From NCBI RefSeq assembly GCF_907164555.1, contig NZ_CAJQZC010000012.1, positions 1 to 64,000 on the forward strand: a stretch of DNA of 64,000 bases, read 5' to 3'. Shown here one piece after another: positions 7,865 through 16,046 of the stretch; positions within the stretch are counted from its first letter, which is position 1; each line of letters starts with the position of its first letter. Below the pieces are notes generated by a model that was not told the DNA's origin, searched no databases, and worked only from the letters and a program-made list of their open reading frames with translations. This DNA comes from Paraburkholderia saeva (lineage in GTDB: Bacteria > Pseudomonadota > Gammaproteobacteria > Burkholderiales > Burkholderiaceae). A program made the translations under genes and the position numbers.

Positions 7865-8647
7865 TCAGTCTGACGCGACGTGCACCGCGAAGCCGGTTCG
7901 ATCAGGTGACACGTCCGCTCGAAGCGTGAGCTCGGGGATATCGTACGCGCCGGCATTTTGCGGACGAAATGGGATCGGCGCGGTCTGCGACAGCTTGTCG
8001 AGGCGTTCTCCAAGCGATTCGCAGATCGTCGAAAACGACGCTTCATCGATGCGGCTCGTCCGGTAAATCACGAATGGCGGCAGGACATCGAAACCGGGGT
8101 AATACAGAATGCCGTGCTGGATCGGAAACAGGATGTCGTCCATCGGACCGTTAATGCCGCGCGGGCCGTAATGGGACGCCCATCCGCCAGCAGTCACGAT
8201 CAACATGGCTCGCTTGCCGGCCAGCGTGCCTTCCCCATAGCGATCGCCCCAACGCGCATCCGAGTGTTCTCCGACACCGTACGCGAAGCCGTACGCATAG
8301 ACGCGCTCGACCCAGCCCTTCAGGATCGCCGGCATCGAAAACCACCACAGCGGGAACTGCAGGATCAACGTGTCCGCCCAGCGCAGCTTGTCCTGCTCGA
8401 GCGCGATGTCTCTCGTCTGAAGCCCGTTTTCGAACGCATGCTTCGAATCGAGCGAGGGGTTGAAGGGCGTATCGACGGACCTCTTCGTGCTGTCATCGGC
8501 GTCGAGCGGCGCCTTCCATTTCATCGCGTACAGGTCTGAAACCTCGACGATGTGACCGGCATCTTCAAGACGCCTGACCGCGAAATTCCTGAGTGAACCG
8601 TTGAGCGACCGGGGCTCTGGATGGGCATAGACGAGAAGAACGTTCAT
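7865..8647 (-). CDS. NAD(P)H:quinone oxidoreductase, flavodoxin-like
   Basis: The product from the ATG at 8647 is 260 residues, starting MNVLLVYAHPEPRSLNGSL, the FMN-phosphate-binding start of the NQO1/MdaB/KefF family. FPLWWFSMPAILKGWVERV near residue 110 is the second family signature. Such enzymes make two-electron reductions of quinones and limit oxidative stress. An upstream in-frame extension to 9037 overlaps the divergent LysR gene and is rejected. Divergence from a LysR gene with a palindrome between them suggests control by that regulator. Confidence 0.88.
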   Translation of the reverse strand: MNVLLVYAHPEPRSLNGSLRNFAVRRLEDAGHIVEVSDLYAMKWKAPLDADDSTKRSVDTPFNPSLDSKHAFENGLQTRDIALEQDKLRWADTLILQFPLWWFSMPAILKGWVERVYAYGFAYGVGEHSDARWGDRYGEGTLAGKRAMLIVTAGGWASHYGPRGINGPMDDILFPIQHGILYYPGFDVLPPFVIYRTSRIDEASFSTICESLGERLDKLSQTAPIPFRPQNAGAYDIPELTLRADVSPDRTGFAVHVASD

Positions 8648-8695
8648 GGCTGCACCTACGTTGCTGAAAGACAGCAGGATCGGTCTTCGCCAGGT

Positions 8696-8719
8696 ATATT
8701 GGAAATGAATTTCTGATAT
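8696..8719. promoter_or_regulatory. Candidate LysR-box palindrome
   Basis: The arms atattggaaat and atttctgatat flank a GA spacer and match as inverted repeats at 9 of 11 positions. The site lies between the divergent quinone reductase and LysR genes, 13 bp before the LysR start. That is the usual position for a LysR autoregulatory and activation site. Confidence 0.5.
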
Positions 8720-8732
8720 CACAGGTATTGCA

Positions 8733-9626
8733 ATGACTAATCTCAGGCGGCTTGATCTAAACCTGCTCGTCACGCTTGACGTGTTGCTGGCAGAACACAA
8801 CGTGACCCGCGCAGCGCAACGCCTGAACTTTTCGCAGCCGTCGGTCAGCGTCCATCTCGCGAGACTGCGCGATATCTTCGGAGACCCGCTGCTGCTGCCC
8901 GGGCCAAGAGGGATGCGGCCCACCGCGCGGGCCAACGAACTGCGCGAGCCTTTGCGGCAGGCGCTCGATGCGCTCGAACGCGCCGTTGCGCCGGCCCGTC
9001 CTTTCGATCCGGCCGAAGCCAGCCACGTGTGGCGCATCGCCGCTACGGACTACAGCGAATCCACGGTTGTGCTGCCGGCGATGCCGGGGCTACGCGCAGC
9101 GGCGCCGAACGCCCGGCTTGCTGTCGTCGAGCTTGCGCCGTCACGCATTGCGCGACAGGCGGAGCAGGGAGAGATCGATCTTGCGTTTCACACCAGCGCG
9201 GACGCCCCGGACGGCTTGCGTCGTCGAGCGCTATTTACAGAAAGGTATGTGCTGGCTGCACGCGAAGGCCATCCGCGCCTGAAGCGCCGGCCCACGCTTG
9301 CGGAATTCTGCGAGCTCGATCATGTGATCGTGTCGCCGGATGGCGGGGGTTTTCGCGGCATCACGGATGAAACGCTCGCGGAAGCGGGATTGGCGCGGCG
9401 GGTCGTGCTTTCCGTTCCGCACTTCCTGTTTGTGATGTCGGTACTGGCGAGTACGGACCTTGTGGCGATGCTGCCGTCACGCCTCGTTAGTGGCCACAGC
9501 GCGTTGCAGGTGATCGAGCCACCCGTCGATGTGGCGGGTTACGAGATGGCAATGCTCTGGCATGAGCGCTCGCACCGTGATCCTGCGCACCAATGGTTAC
9601 GCGAACGTATTGCCGCTTCGGTTTGA
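8733..9626 (+). CDS. LysR-family transcriptional regulator
   Basis: A 297-residue LysR regulator of standard length. The N-terminal winged HTH spans residues about 5-65 (LDLNLLVTLDVLLAEHNVTR, FSQPSVSVHLARLRDIFGD), followed by a periplasmic-binding-fold effector domain. The LDLNLL start places it in the NodD/LinR-like branch that often senses aromatic compounds. It is divergent from the quinone reductase gene, its likely target. The effector is unknown. Confidence 0.9.
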   Translation: MTNLRRLDLNLLVTLDVLLAEHNVTRAAQRLNFSQPSVSVHLARLRDIFGDPLLLPGPRGMRPTARANELREPLRQALDALERAVAPARPFDPAEASHVWRIAATDYSESTVVLPAMPGLRAAAPNARLAVVELAPSRIARQAEQGEIDLAFHTSADAPDGLRRRALFTERYVLAAREGHPRLKRRPTLAEFCELDHVIVSPDGGGFRGITDETLAEAGLARRVVLSVPHFLFVMSVLASTDLVAMLPSRLVSGHSALQVIEPPVDVAGYEMAMLWHERSHRDPAHQWLRERIAASV

Positions 9627-9686
9627 TCCTTGCACGGCGTCGCGCTTCGCAGTGAGGGCGAGGATGGATCTGACGGGAAAACCGGA

Positions 9687-9845
9687 TTAATCCGTCAGAC
9701 GAATGCCGAACAGCGTGGCCTGCGACTGGCGGATGCGTTGTGCTTCGCGATGGCGCGCTGCGTACGAGTAGTCCGAATCGAGGGGCAGATGATGCGACGC
9801 AAAAAGATCGCTAACCTTTTGAAAGAGTGCGAAAAGATAGCTCAT
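9687..9845 (-). CDS. Small protein of 52 residues, DUF3563-like, function unknown
   Basis: The frame starts MSYLFALFQKVSDLFASHHL and ends with TLFGIRLTD and TAA. It is preceded at the right distance by a strong Shine-Dalgarno (CAAGGA, then ACTGCC before ATG) and by two copies of a palindromic 14-mer, arguing that it is real. The N-terminal 18 residues are amphipathic and hydrophobic; the middle (DSDYSYAARHREAQRIRQSQ) is polar and helical. It resembles small Burkholderia proteins annotated DUF3563, but that assignment is from memory and uncertain. It is too short to be picked up by usual length cut-offs. Confidence 0.6.
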   Translation of the reverse strand: MSYLFALFQKVSDLFASHHLPLDSDYSYAARHREAQRIRQSQATLFGIRLTD

Positions 9846-9872
9846 GGCAGTTCCTTGGTGAATGCTGGGTAG

Positions 9873-9911
9873 AGGGTTTTCCCTTAGACGTAATAATAGG
9901 GTTTTCCCTTA
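9873..9911. promoter_or_regulatory. Tandem palindromic sites upstream of the 52-residue gene
   Basis: The 14-mer agggttttccctta occurs at 9873-9886 and 9898-9911, 25 bp apart. Each carries the inverted repeat AGGG-TTTT-CCCT. They sit 28-66 bp upstream of the small gene on the minus strand, where a promoter would be. I infer a repressor or activator binding region. Between here and 10277 no further gene was supported. Confidence 0.5.
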
Positions 9912-10277
9912 TAAAAAGCCAGCGGAAAGTCACCGCGCCGGTGTGGTCGTGCGTCGCAGGCTTCCGGGGTGAACGGTAGGGATACCGTTGGTGTTGCGCC
10001 GAGCGGGTCAATCTGCACACAAACCAGAAGGCGTAAGCGATTTTGAAACGGTCTGTCTGGAAAGCGCGCCAGCAGCAACAAATAGTCGGGCAGGGCGCAT
10101 CTCTCGCAGATGCGCACATCGTGCGCCAACCAGCGACGTTCCGTGAGCGGATCGACGGCGCGTTTTCAGGATGTCCGCGGTGGCCACGCAAATAATCGGG
10201 GAATCTGTCAGATCGGCGCCGGACCTTACTTCCGGCACCCTGATAGAATGCCAGAGCCTCAACGTGCTGGATTGCTG

Positions 10278-10670
10278 ATGAGATTGCTTGATGCACTGGT
10301 CGAACAACGTATTGCCGCCGCCGCCGCGCGTGGCGAGTTCGACGATTTACCCGGCGCCGGCCATCCGCTGGCGCTCGATGACGACGCCCTCGTTCCCGAG
10401 GAAGTACGCGTCGCAAACCGGATCCTGAAGAACGCGGGCTTTGCGCCGCCAGCTGTCGAACAGCTGCGGGCGTTGCGCGAGCTTCAGAACGAGCTGACCG
10501 CCGTCAGCGACAGCGCCACGCGTGGCCGCCTTCAGGCAAAAATGCTCGCGCTCGACATGGCGCTCGAGTCTCTGCGTGGCGGCCCGATGGTCGTGCCGCA
10601 CGAATATTGCCGGCGAATCGCTGAACGGCTGTCGGAGCGCGCCCTGGCCGACGAGGCGGCGACGTCGTGA
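10278..10670 (+). CDS. DUF1992 domain protein (DnaJ-homologue C28 conserved domain)
   Basis: A 130-residue protein. It contains LLDALVEQRIAAAAARGEFD, DLPGAGHPL and PEEVRVANRILKNAGFAPP, hallmarks of the DUF1992 domain seen in bacterial YhdN-type proteins and in eukaryotic DNAJC28. The function is not established. The start at 10278 is preferred to 10248 because a -10-like TAGAAT lies at 10244-10249, which would put the upstream ATG at or before the transcript start. The stop overlaps the GTG start of tadA, suggesting translational coupling. Confidence 0.8.
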   Translation: MRLLDALVEQRIAAAAARGEFDDLPGAGHPLALDDDALVPEEVRVANRILKNAGFAPPAVEQLRALRELQNELTAVSDSATRGRLQAKMLALDMALESLRGGPMVVPHEYCRRIAERLSERALADEAATS

Positions 10671-11239
10671 GCGAGCCTGTCGCGGATTCCGCTTCGAACG
10701 CGCGCGACCGCCATTTCATGTTGCTTGCCCAGGCTGCCGCCGAGCAGGCACGTGCGGTCGGTGAAGTGCCCGTCGGTGCGGTGCTCGTGCGGGGCGACGA
10801 AGTCATCGCGACAGGCTTCAATCACCCGATCGGCGGACACGATCCTTCCGCGCATGCCGAAATGGCCGCACTGCGCGCGGCGGCCGGGGCGCTCCAGAAC
10901 TACCGTTTGCCTGGCTGCGAACTGTTCGTCACGCTGGAACCCTGCCTGATGTGCGCGGGTGCCATCATGCATGCACGCATTGCACGCGTCGTGTTCGGCG
11001 CGCGCGACCCGAAAACGGGTGCCTGCGGCAGCGTCGTCGATGCATTCGCGAATCGGCAGCTCAATCATCACACGACCGTCGTCGGCGGCGTGCTCGAGGA
11101 TGCATGCGGCGCGGCGCTCAAGGCATTCTTCGCGGACCGGCGGCGCGCAAGCCGTGAAGCCCGTCTGGCCCGTTTGGCAGGCGCGACCGAAGACGCGTCT
11201 TTGGGCGACAGTGCATCCACGCCGGCCGAAACGCGTTAA
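10667..11239 (+). CDS. tadA: tRNA-specific adenosine deaminase
   Basis: TadA deaminates A34 to inosine in tRNA-Arg(ACG), an essential wobble modification. The zinc site is clear: HAEMAALRAA (His ligand and catalytic Glu) and PCLMCAGAIMHARI (PCxxC). The GTG start at 10667 overlaps the DUF1992 stop (GTGA) and gives 190 residues; the C-terminus after about residue 150 is a longer, polar tail than in E. coli TadA. An internal ATG at 10709 is an alternative start. A downstream gap of 37 bp to ldcA suggests one transcription unit. Confidence 0.93.
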   Translation: MSEPVADSASNARDRHFMLLAQAAAEQARAVGEVPVGAVLVRGDEVIATGFNHPIGGHDPSAHAEMAALRAAAGALQNYRLPGCELFVTLEPCLMCAGAIMHARIARVVFGARDPKTGACGSVVDAFANRQLNHHTTVVGGVLEDACGAALKAFFADRRRASREARLARLAGATEDASLGDSASTPAETR

Positions 11240-11276
11240 TCTGTACCGTCCCCATCACAGCGTTTGCCATTCACCT

Positions 11277-12203
11277 ATGACCGTGCATCGCACCTTCGAA
11301 TTGATCGCGCCCTCGGGCTATCCACATGATCCGGCTGTCATTCACCGCGCGCTCGGCCGGCTCCGCCAGCAGGGGCATCAGGTCGAGGGCGTGCGCGCAA
11401 CGGAGCGTCGCTTTCAGCGGTTCGCGGGCACGGACGGCGAGCGTGCCGCGGAAATCAACCATCTGGCGGATCCGTCGCGCAAGCTGCCTGACATCGTGCT
11501 GGCCGTGCGCGGCGGGTACGGCGCGGTGCGCATCCTGCATGGCCTCGATTACGAAGGTCTGCAGCGGCGCCTGACGGATCAGCCCGTTGCATTCGTCGGG
11601 CATAGCGATTTCACGGCGATCCAGATGGCGTTGCTGGCGCGCGCCGGTCTGACGACCTTTGGCGGCCCGATGCTGATGAGCGATTTCGGCGCAGAGAAAG
11701 TCAGCAACTTCACGATGCAGCATTTCTGGGAAACGCTGTCGAAGCCGTCCTTCACGGTGACGAGCCGGGTTCCGCAGGTTCAGTCCGTCGACGTCAACGG
11801 CACGCTGTGGGGCGGCAATCTGGCCGTGCTGACATCGCTTGTCGGCACACCGTATATGCCGCCCGTCGAGGACGGCATTCTCTTTGTCGAAGACGTCAAC
11901 GAACAGCCGTTCCGGATCGAACGGATGATCTACCAGTTGCATCTGGCGGGCATACTCGCGCGCCAGCGCGCCCTCGTGCTGGGCGATTTCTCCGGCGGCA
12001 GGCCGTTCGATTACGACAATGGCTACGACCTTAACGCGATGGTCGAGCAGATCCGTTCGGTGATCGGTATTCCGGTGATTACAGGCCTCCAGTTTGGTCA
12101 CATCGAGGACATGCTGACGCTGCCCGTCGGTGCGGACGCGCAACTCAAGGCGGACGGGCAGGGCTTTACGCTGACTGTCTCCGGATATCCGCATCTAGCC
12201 TGA
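11277..12203 (+). CDS. ldcA: Muramoyltetrapeptide LD-carboxypeptidase (peptidase family S66)
   Basis: A 308-residue cytoplasmic enzyme that removes the terminal D-Ala from murein tetrapeptides during peptidoglycan recycling. S66 motifs: LAVRGGYGAVRIL near residue 75, nucleophile S110 in VGHSDFTAI, and FVEDVNEQPFRIERM near residue 205 with the catalytic Glu; a late His in FGHIEDM. The ATG at 11277 gives the family length, while a much longer in-frame reading overlaps tadA and is rejected. A rho-independent terminator follows. Confidence 0.92.
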   Translation: MTVHRTFELIAPSGYPHDPAVIHRALGRLRQQGHQVEGVRATERRFQRFAGTDGERAAEINHLADPSRKLPDIVLAVRGGYGAVRILHGLDYEGLQRRLTDQPVAFVGHSDFTAIQMALLARAGLTTFGGPMLMSDFGAEKVSNFTMQHFWETLSKPSFTVTSRVPQVQSVDVNGTLWGGNLAVLTSLVGTPYMPPVEDGILFVEDVNEQPFRIERMIYQLHLAGILARQRALVLGDFSGGRPFDYDNGYDLNAMVEQIRSVIGIPVITGLQFGHIEDMLTLPVGADAQLKADGQGFTLTVSGYPHLA

Positions 12204-12226
12204 AACCGATCGAGCCGCGAGGAGAG

Positions 12227-12250
12227 AGCGGGCGTTGCCCGCTTTATTTT
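12227..12250 (+). terminator. Rho-independent terminator after ldcA
   Basis: The stem agcgggc/gcccgct with loop gtt is followed by ttatttt. It ends the DUF1992-tadA-ldcA unit. Confidence 0.85.
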
Positions 12251-12325
12251 CATTTGAAAATCGCAACTAACAGTCAAATATTTAGGCGTCACCCCCTACA
12301 TTCGCGCTCAACTAGATGGAAAGGT

Positions 12326-12335
12326 TTGTTGACAA
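12326..12335. promoter_or_regulatory. Candidate GntR operator, distal copy
   Basis: The decamer ttgttgacaa lies here within a 12-bp inverted repeat (tttgt-tg-acaaa, 12325-12336). The identical decamer recurs 144 bp closer to the GntR gene. FadR-type GntR regulators bind sites of the form TTGTnnACAA-like. The gene-free stretch 12204-12524 contains only the terminator and these two sites. Confidence 0.5.
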
Positions 12336-12465
12336 AAAGTTAGCCAGAAACTGCCCGTCCGTTTCACCGTAAAATCGCGAAGGACGCCTTGTTACAGCGC
12401 ATTTCCCCGCTTCGCGCCACTCCACATCCGTTATCCGATCCAGGGATTGTCGCTAATCCGGTATG

Positions 12466-12483
12466 AAAATTGTTGACAATTTT
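12466..12483. promoter_or_regulatory. GntR operator overlapping the -35 box
   Basis: A perfect inverted repeat, aaaattgt-tg-acaatttt, containing the same ttgttgacaa core as the site at 12326. TTGACA at 12474-12479 matches the sigma70 -35 consensus and a -10-like TAAGAT is at 12495-12500. A protein bound here would block the GntR promoter, consistent with autorepression. Confidence 0.7.
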
Positions 12484-12524
12484 AATGTCTATCCTAAGAT
12501 GACCAACATACCGAGACACACATC

Positions 12525-13235
12525 ATGTCCGAAAACACTTTCGCTCCTTCCGCAGGCATGAAACCCGAAGTGATCGCCGAGCGCATTCGCGCCGCGATCC
12601 TCGAACATCGGCTTTCGCCGGGTGCCAAGCTGACCGAGGCGCAACTCTGCGAAGTGTTCGGCGTGAAGCGCGGACCGATCCGTCAGGCGCTTGCGTTGCT
12701 CGCGACCGACCACCTGGTCGATCTCGAACCGAATCGCGGTGCGTTCGTCGCAAGCCCGTCGTTGCAGGAAGTCCACGAGGTGTTCGAGATGCGCCGCATC
12801 ATCGAACTCGCGGTGGTTGAAAAGATTTGCGCCGGGCACGGAATGCGCCGGCTGAAAGGCATCAGCGGCATGATCGGCCGCGAACGCAAGGCGTTCGAAA
12901 CGCGTGATTTTCCCGCGTGGATCCGTCTGTCCGGCGAGTTCCATACGGAGCTCGCATCTCTGACAGGCAACACGGTGTTGTGTAACTGCCTGAACGGGCT
13001 GGTCGCACGTTCAACGCTGATCTCGGCACTGTACGAATCGCTGGGTCGTAGCCCCTGTTCGTTCGAAGATCACGAAGCGATTCTCGCCGCGCTCGACGCC
13101 GGCAATGCAGAGGAAGCCGCGGCGTTGATGTCGCGTCATCTGCAAAGCGTGGAACTGAAGATGCTCGATCGCCCGGCAAACGGCGCGGCGGATCTTCACG
13201 AAATATTTGGCGTCCGCGCAGGCAAGCGCGTGTAA
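12525..13235 (+). CDS. GntR-family (FCD domain) regulator of the ureide catabolic cluster
   Basis: A 236-residue FadR-subfamily regulator. The winged HTH covers residues about 14-80 (KLTEAQLCEVFGVKRGPIRQ); the helical FCD ligand-binding domain covers about 85-220, with a putative metal/ligand His set in EFHTELA and DHEAILAAL. It is the first gene of the urate/allantoin degradation cluster and has two candidate operators upstream, one over its own promoter. I infer that an intermediate such as allantoin, allantoate or urate is the inducer. No ligand can be read directly. Confidence 0.88.
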   Translation: MSENTFAPSAGMKPEVIAERIRAAILEHRLSPGAKLTEAQLCEVFGVKRGPIRQALALLATDHLVDLEPNRGAFVASPSLQEVHEVFEMRRIIELAVVEKICAGHGMRRLKGISGMIGRERKAFETRDFPAWIRLSGEFHTELASLTGNTVLCNCLNGLVARSTLISALYESLGRSPCSFEDHEAILAALDAGNAEEAAALMSRHLQSVELKMLDRPANGAADLHEIFGVRAGKRV

Positions 13236-13536
13236 GCCACTGCATGACAACGGCGCGCCCACAGCGGCCGCGCTGCACTGAACGTGAACTGAAGTGAATC
13301 GAATGAATGCACGGTGATCGTACTGCGCGTGCGCGCAGCGGGCATCGTGCTATCGAAGACGTTTGGATACGGGTCCGCGGCCCGGTTCAAACCATCAATA
13401 CAGGTACGTAAGTACGGAGACAACCGCGGCGCCCGCAGGCATACGCAACCAGCCGTCACGAAAGACGGCGCGCGGTGCAGGCGGACGAGAATGCCCCCAC
13501 GATCAGTGTTCGACGATCTCATTTCCAGGAGGAGTC

Positions 13537-15021
13537 ATGGCTCAGTTCAGTGCAGCACCGGGTAACCCCGCCATTCCCGCATTCGAAGAGGGCGCCAGCG
13601 AAGGCGATGCGTCCATGCCCGCAGGCTACAGCGAACGTCTGTACAACGAAGATCTTGCGCCGCTCAAGCATCAGACGTGGAGCGCGTACAACATCTTCGC
13701 GTTCTGGATGTCGGACGTGCATAGCGTCGGCGGTTATGTGTTCGCGGGCAGTCTCTTCGCGCTCGGTCTGACAAGCTGGCAGGTGCTGATTGCGCTGCTC
13801 GTCGGTATCACGTTCGTCAACCTGCTGTGCAACCTGATCGCAAAGCCCAGCCAGCAGAACGGCGTGCCGTATCCGGTCGCGTGTCGCGCGACGTTCGGCG
13901 TGCTCGGCGCGAACGTGCCGGCTGTGATTCGCGGGCTGATCGCGGTGGCGTGGTACGGCATCCAGACGTATCTCGCATCGAGCGCGCTCGTGATCGTCGT
14001 GCTCAAGTTCTTCCCGCAGATGCTGCCTTATGCCGACGTGCACCATCACGGCTTCATGGGCCTGTCGACGGTGGGATGGGCCGGCTTCATGCTGCTGTGG
14101 GTACTCCAGGCGCTCGTGTTCTGGCACGGAATGGAAATGATCAAGAAGTTCATCGACTTCGCCGGCCCGGCCGTGTACGTCGTGATGTTCATTCTGGCCG
14201 GCTACATGGTCTGGCGCGCGGGCTGGCAGAACATCGGCATCAACCTCGGCGGCGTGAAGTATCACGGCATGGAAGTCGTGCCGGTGATGATCACGGCGAT
14301 CTCGCTGGTCGTGTCGTACTTCTCCGGACCGATGCTGAACTTTGGCGACTTCTCGCGCTACGGCAAGAGCTTTCGCAGCGTGAAGCGCGGCAACTTCTGG
14401 GGCCTGCCGGTCAACTTCCTCGCGTTTTCGCTGGTGACGGTGATCACGACGGCCGCAACGCTTCCGGTGTTTGGCCAACTGATTACCGATCCGGTCGAAA
14501 CGGTGGGCCGCATCGACTATCCGATGGCAGTCGTGCTGGGCGCGCTGACTTTCACCATTGCGACAATCGGCATCAACATCGTGGCGAATTTCGTCTCGCC
14601 GGCGTTCGACTTTTCGAACGTGGCGCCGCGTCTCATCAGCTGGCGCGCGGGTGGCATGCTGGCGGCAGTGGCGTCGATTTTCATCACGCCGTGGAACCTG
14701 TTTAACAACCCCGCCGTGATTCACTACACGCTCGATGTACTGGGCAGCTTTATTGGTCCGTTGTATGGTGTGCTGATCGTCGACTTCTACCTCGTGAAGC
14801 GTCAGAAGATCAAACTGCACGACCTGTACTCGATGTCGGAAAAAGGTGCGTACTGGTATCGCAATGGCGTGAACTACACGGCGGTCCTGGCCCTGTTGCC
14901 GGCTGCAGCGATTGCGGTTGCCTGCGTGCTTGTCCCTGGCATGAACGGCATGGCGAATTTCTCGTGGTTCATTGGCGCGCTGCTTGGCGCCGGGTTCTAT
15001 CGCGCGCTCGTGCGCAAGTAA
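13537..15021 (+). CDS. NCS1-family nucleobase/allantoin permease
   Basis: A 494-residue membrane protein with about 12 hydrophobic segments, belonging to the NCS1 (Mhp1/PucI/CodB) family of cation symporters. Signature regions include HQTWSAYNIFAFWMSDVHSV near residue 45, PYPVACRATFGVLGA near 110 and FSGPMLNFGDFSRY near 260. Its place at the head of the allantoin genes suggests uptake of allantoin, urate or another purine derivative. The start at 13537 has a strong AGGAGGAG ribosome site; upstream extension to 13363 is rejected. The 301-bp gap before it (13236-13536) shows no recognised element. Confidence 0.9.
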   Translation: MAQFSAAPGNPAIPAFEEGASEGDASMPAGYSERLYNEDLAPLKHQTWSAYNIFAFWMSDVHSVGGYVFAGSLFALGLTSWQVLIALLVGITFVNLLCNLIAKPSQQNGVPYPVACRATFGVLGANVPAVIRGLIAVAWYGIQTYLASSALVIVVLKFFPQMLPYADVHHHGFMGLSTVGWAGFMLLWVLQALVFWHGMEMIKKFIDFAGPAVYVVMFILAGYMVWRAGWQNIGINLGGVKYHGMEVVPVMITAISLVVSYFSGPMLNFGDFSRYGKSFRSVKRGNFWGLPVNFLAFSLVTVITTAATLPVFGQLITDPVETVGRIDYPMAVVLGALTFTIATIGINIVANFVSPAFDFSNVAPRLISWRAGGMLAAVASIFITPWNLFNNPAVIHYTLDVLGSFIGPLYGVLIVDFYLVKRQKIKLHDLYSMSEKGAYWYRNGVNYTAVLALLPAAAIAVACVLVPGMNGMANFSWFIGALLGAGFYRALVRK

Positions 15022-15045
15022 GTGACGTTGCAGCAAGGAGTCGAC

Positions 15046-15891
15046 ATGCGTATCAAGCTCATCAATCCCAACACGACGCAACGGATGACGGACGCGATGG
15101 GCCGCTGTGCCCGCGACGTCGTCGCGCCCGGCACCGAGCTCGTGGCGGTCAGCCCGACGATGGGGCCGCCGTCCATCGAAGGCTATTACGACGAGGCGCT
15201 GGCCACGCCGGGCCTCCTTGCCGAGATCGCGGCGGGCGAGCGCGAAGGCTTCGATGGTTACGTGATCGCGTGCTTCGGCGATCCAGGCTTGTATGCGGCA
15301 CGCGAACTGGCGCGCGGACCGGTGATCGGCATCGCCGAAGCCGCGATGCATGCGGCGAGCGTGCTGGCCCCGGGCTTCTCGGTCGTCACGACGCTGTCGC
15401 GCACCTGCGGCATGGCGTGGCATCTTGCTGAGCGCTATGGAATGAAGCGCTTTTGCCGTAACGTGCGTGCGACTGACGTCGCCGTGCTCGAACTCGATCG
15501 CCCGGGCTCGGCGGCGCGTCGCATCATCCTCGACGAATGCCGCCGGGCGCTCGACGAAGACGGCTCGGACGCGATCGTGCTCGGTTGCGCGGGCATGGCC
15601 GAGCTGTGCGCGGAAATCGAGGATGCGCTGGGTGCGCCCGTCGTCGAGGGTGTCACGGCGGCGGTCAAATGGGTCGAGGCGCTTGTGTCGTTGCGGCTGG
15701 GTACAGCCAAGCGTGGCGACTACGCGCGCCCGCTGGCAAAGCGCTACGACGGCGAATTCGCGCGTTTCAGCCCGACGGAGGATGCCGCTGGTGCGACGAG
15801 CGCAACCGTTGCAGCGAAGATAGGGGTAAACGCGAGCGCTTCGTCGACCGAAGCCCCGTCCATCGCGCCGACGCACATACACTCCGTCTGA
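15046..15891 (+). CDS. Asp/Glu/hydantoin racemase family protein, probable allantoin racemase
   Basis: A 281-residue protein starting MRIKLINPNTTQRMTD, the classic start of the hydantoin/allantoin racemase family. The two catalytic cysteines are visible: C76 in ACFGDPG and C182 in LGCAGM. Allantoin racemase interconverts S- and R-allantoin so that the stereospecific allantoinase can use both. AAGGAG sits before the ATG at 15046. The C-terminal 40 residues are a low-complexity Ala/Ser/Thr tail beyond the usual about 240-residue family length. Position between the permease and puuE supports the allantoin role. Confidence 0.85.
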   Translation: MRIKLINPNTTQRMTDAMGRCARDVVAPGTELVAVSPTMGPPSIEGYYDEALATPGLLAEIAAGEREGFDGYVIACFGDPGLYAARELARGPVIGIAEAAMHAASVLAPGFSVVTTLSRTCGMAWHLAERYGMKRFCRNVRATDVAVLELDRPGSAARRIILDECRRALDEDGSDAIVLGCAGMAELCAEIEDALGAPVVEGVTAAVKWVEALVSLRLGTAKRGDYARPLAKRYDGEFARFSPTEDAAGATSATVAAKIGVNASASSTEAPSIAPTHIHSV

Positions 15892-16046
15892 CCCGCACTA
15901 TCTGCCCGGATGTATGGGCGCATCCGGGTGTTTTCGATACACTGACTTCGTCCTGACGGCAGGGCAGCGATGCGGTTTTCGCCGTTTCACGCCTGTCGTC
16001 CCCGCGAATTCCAGTCGCAATGTCACTACCCGGTTTTCGTCAAATC

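Noticed and set aside
13519..15882. Long open frame on the minus strand (787 codons) across the permease and racemase genes
   Set aside because: Arg/His-rich shadow of high-GC coding DNA on the other strand; no domain motif.
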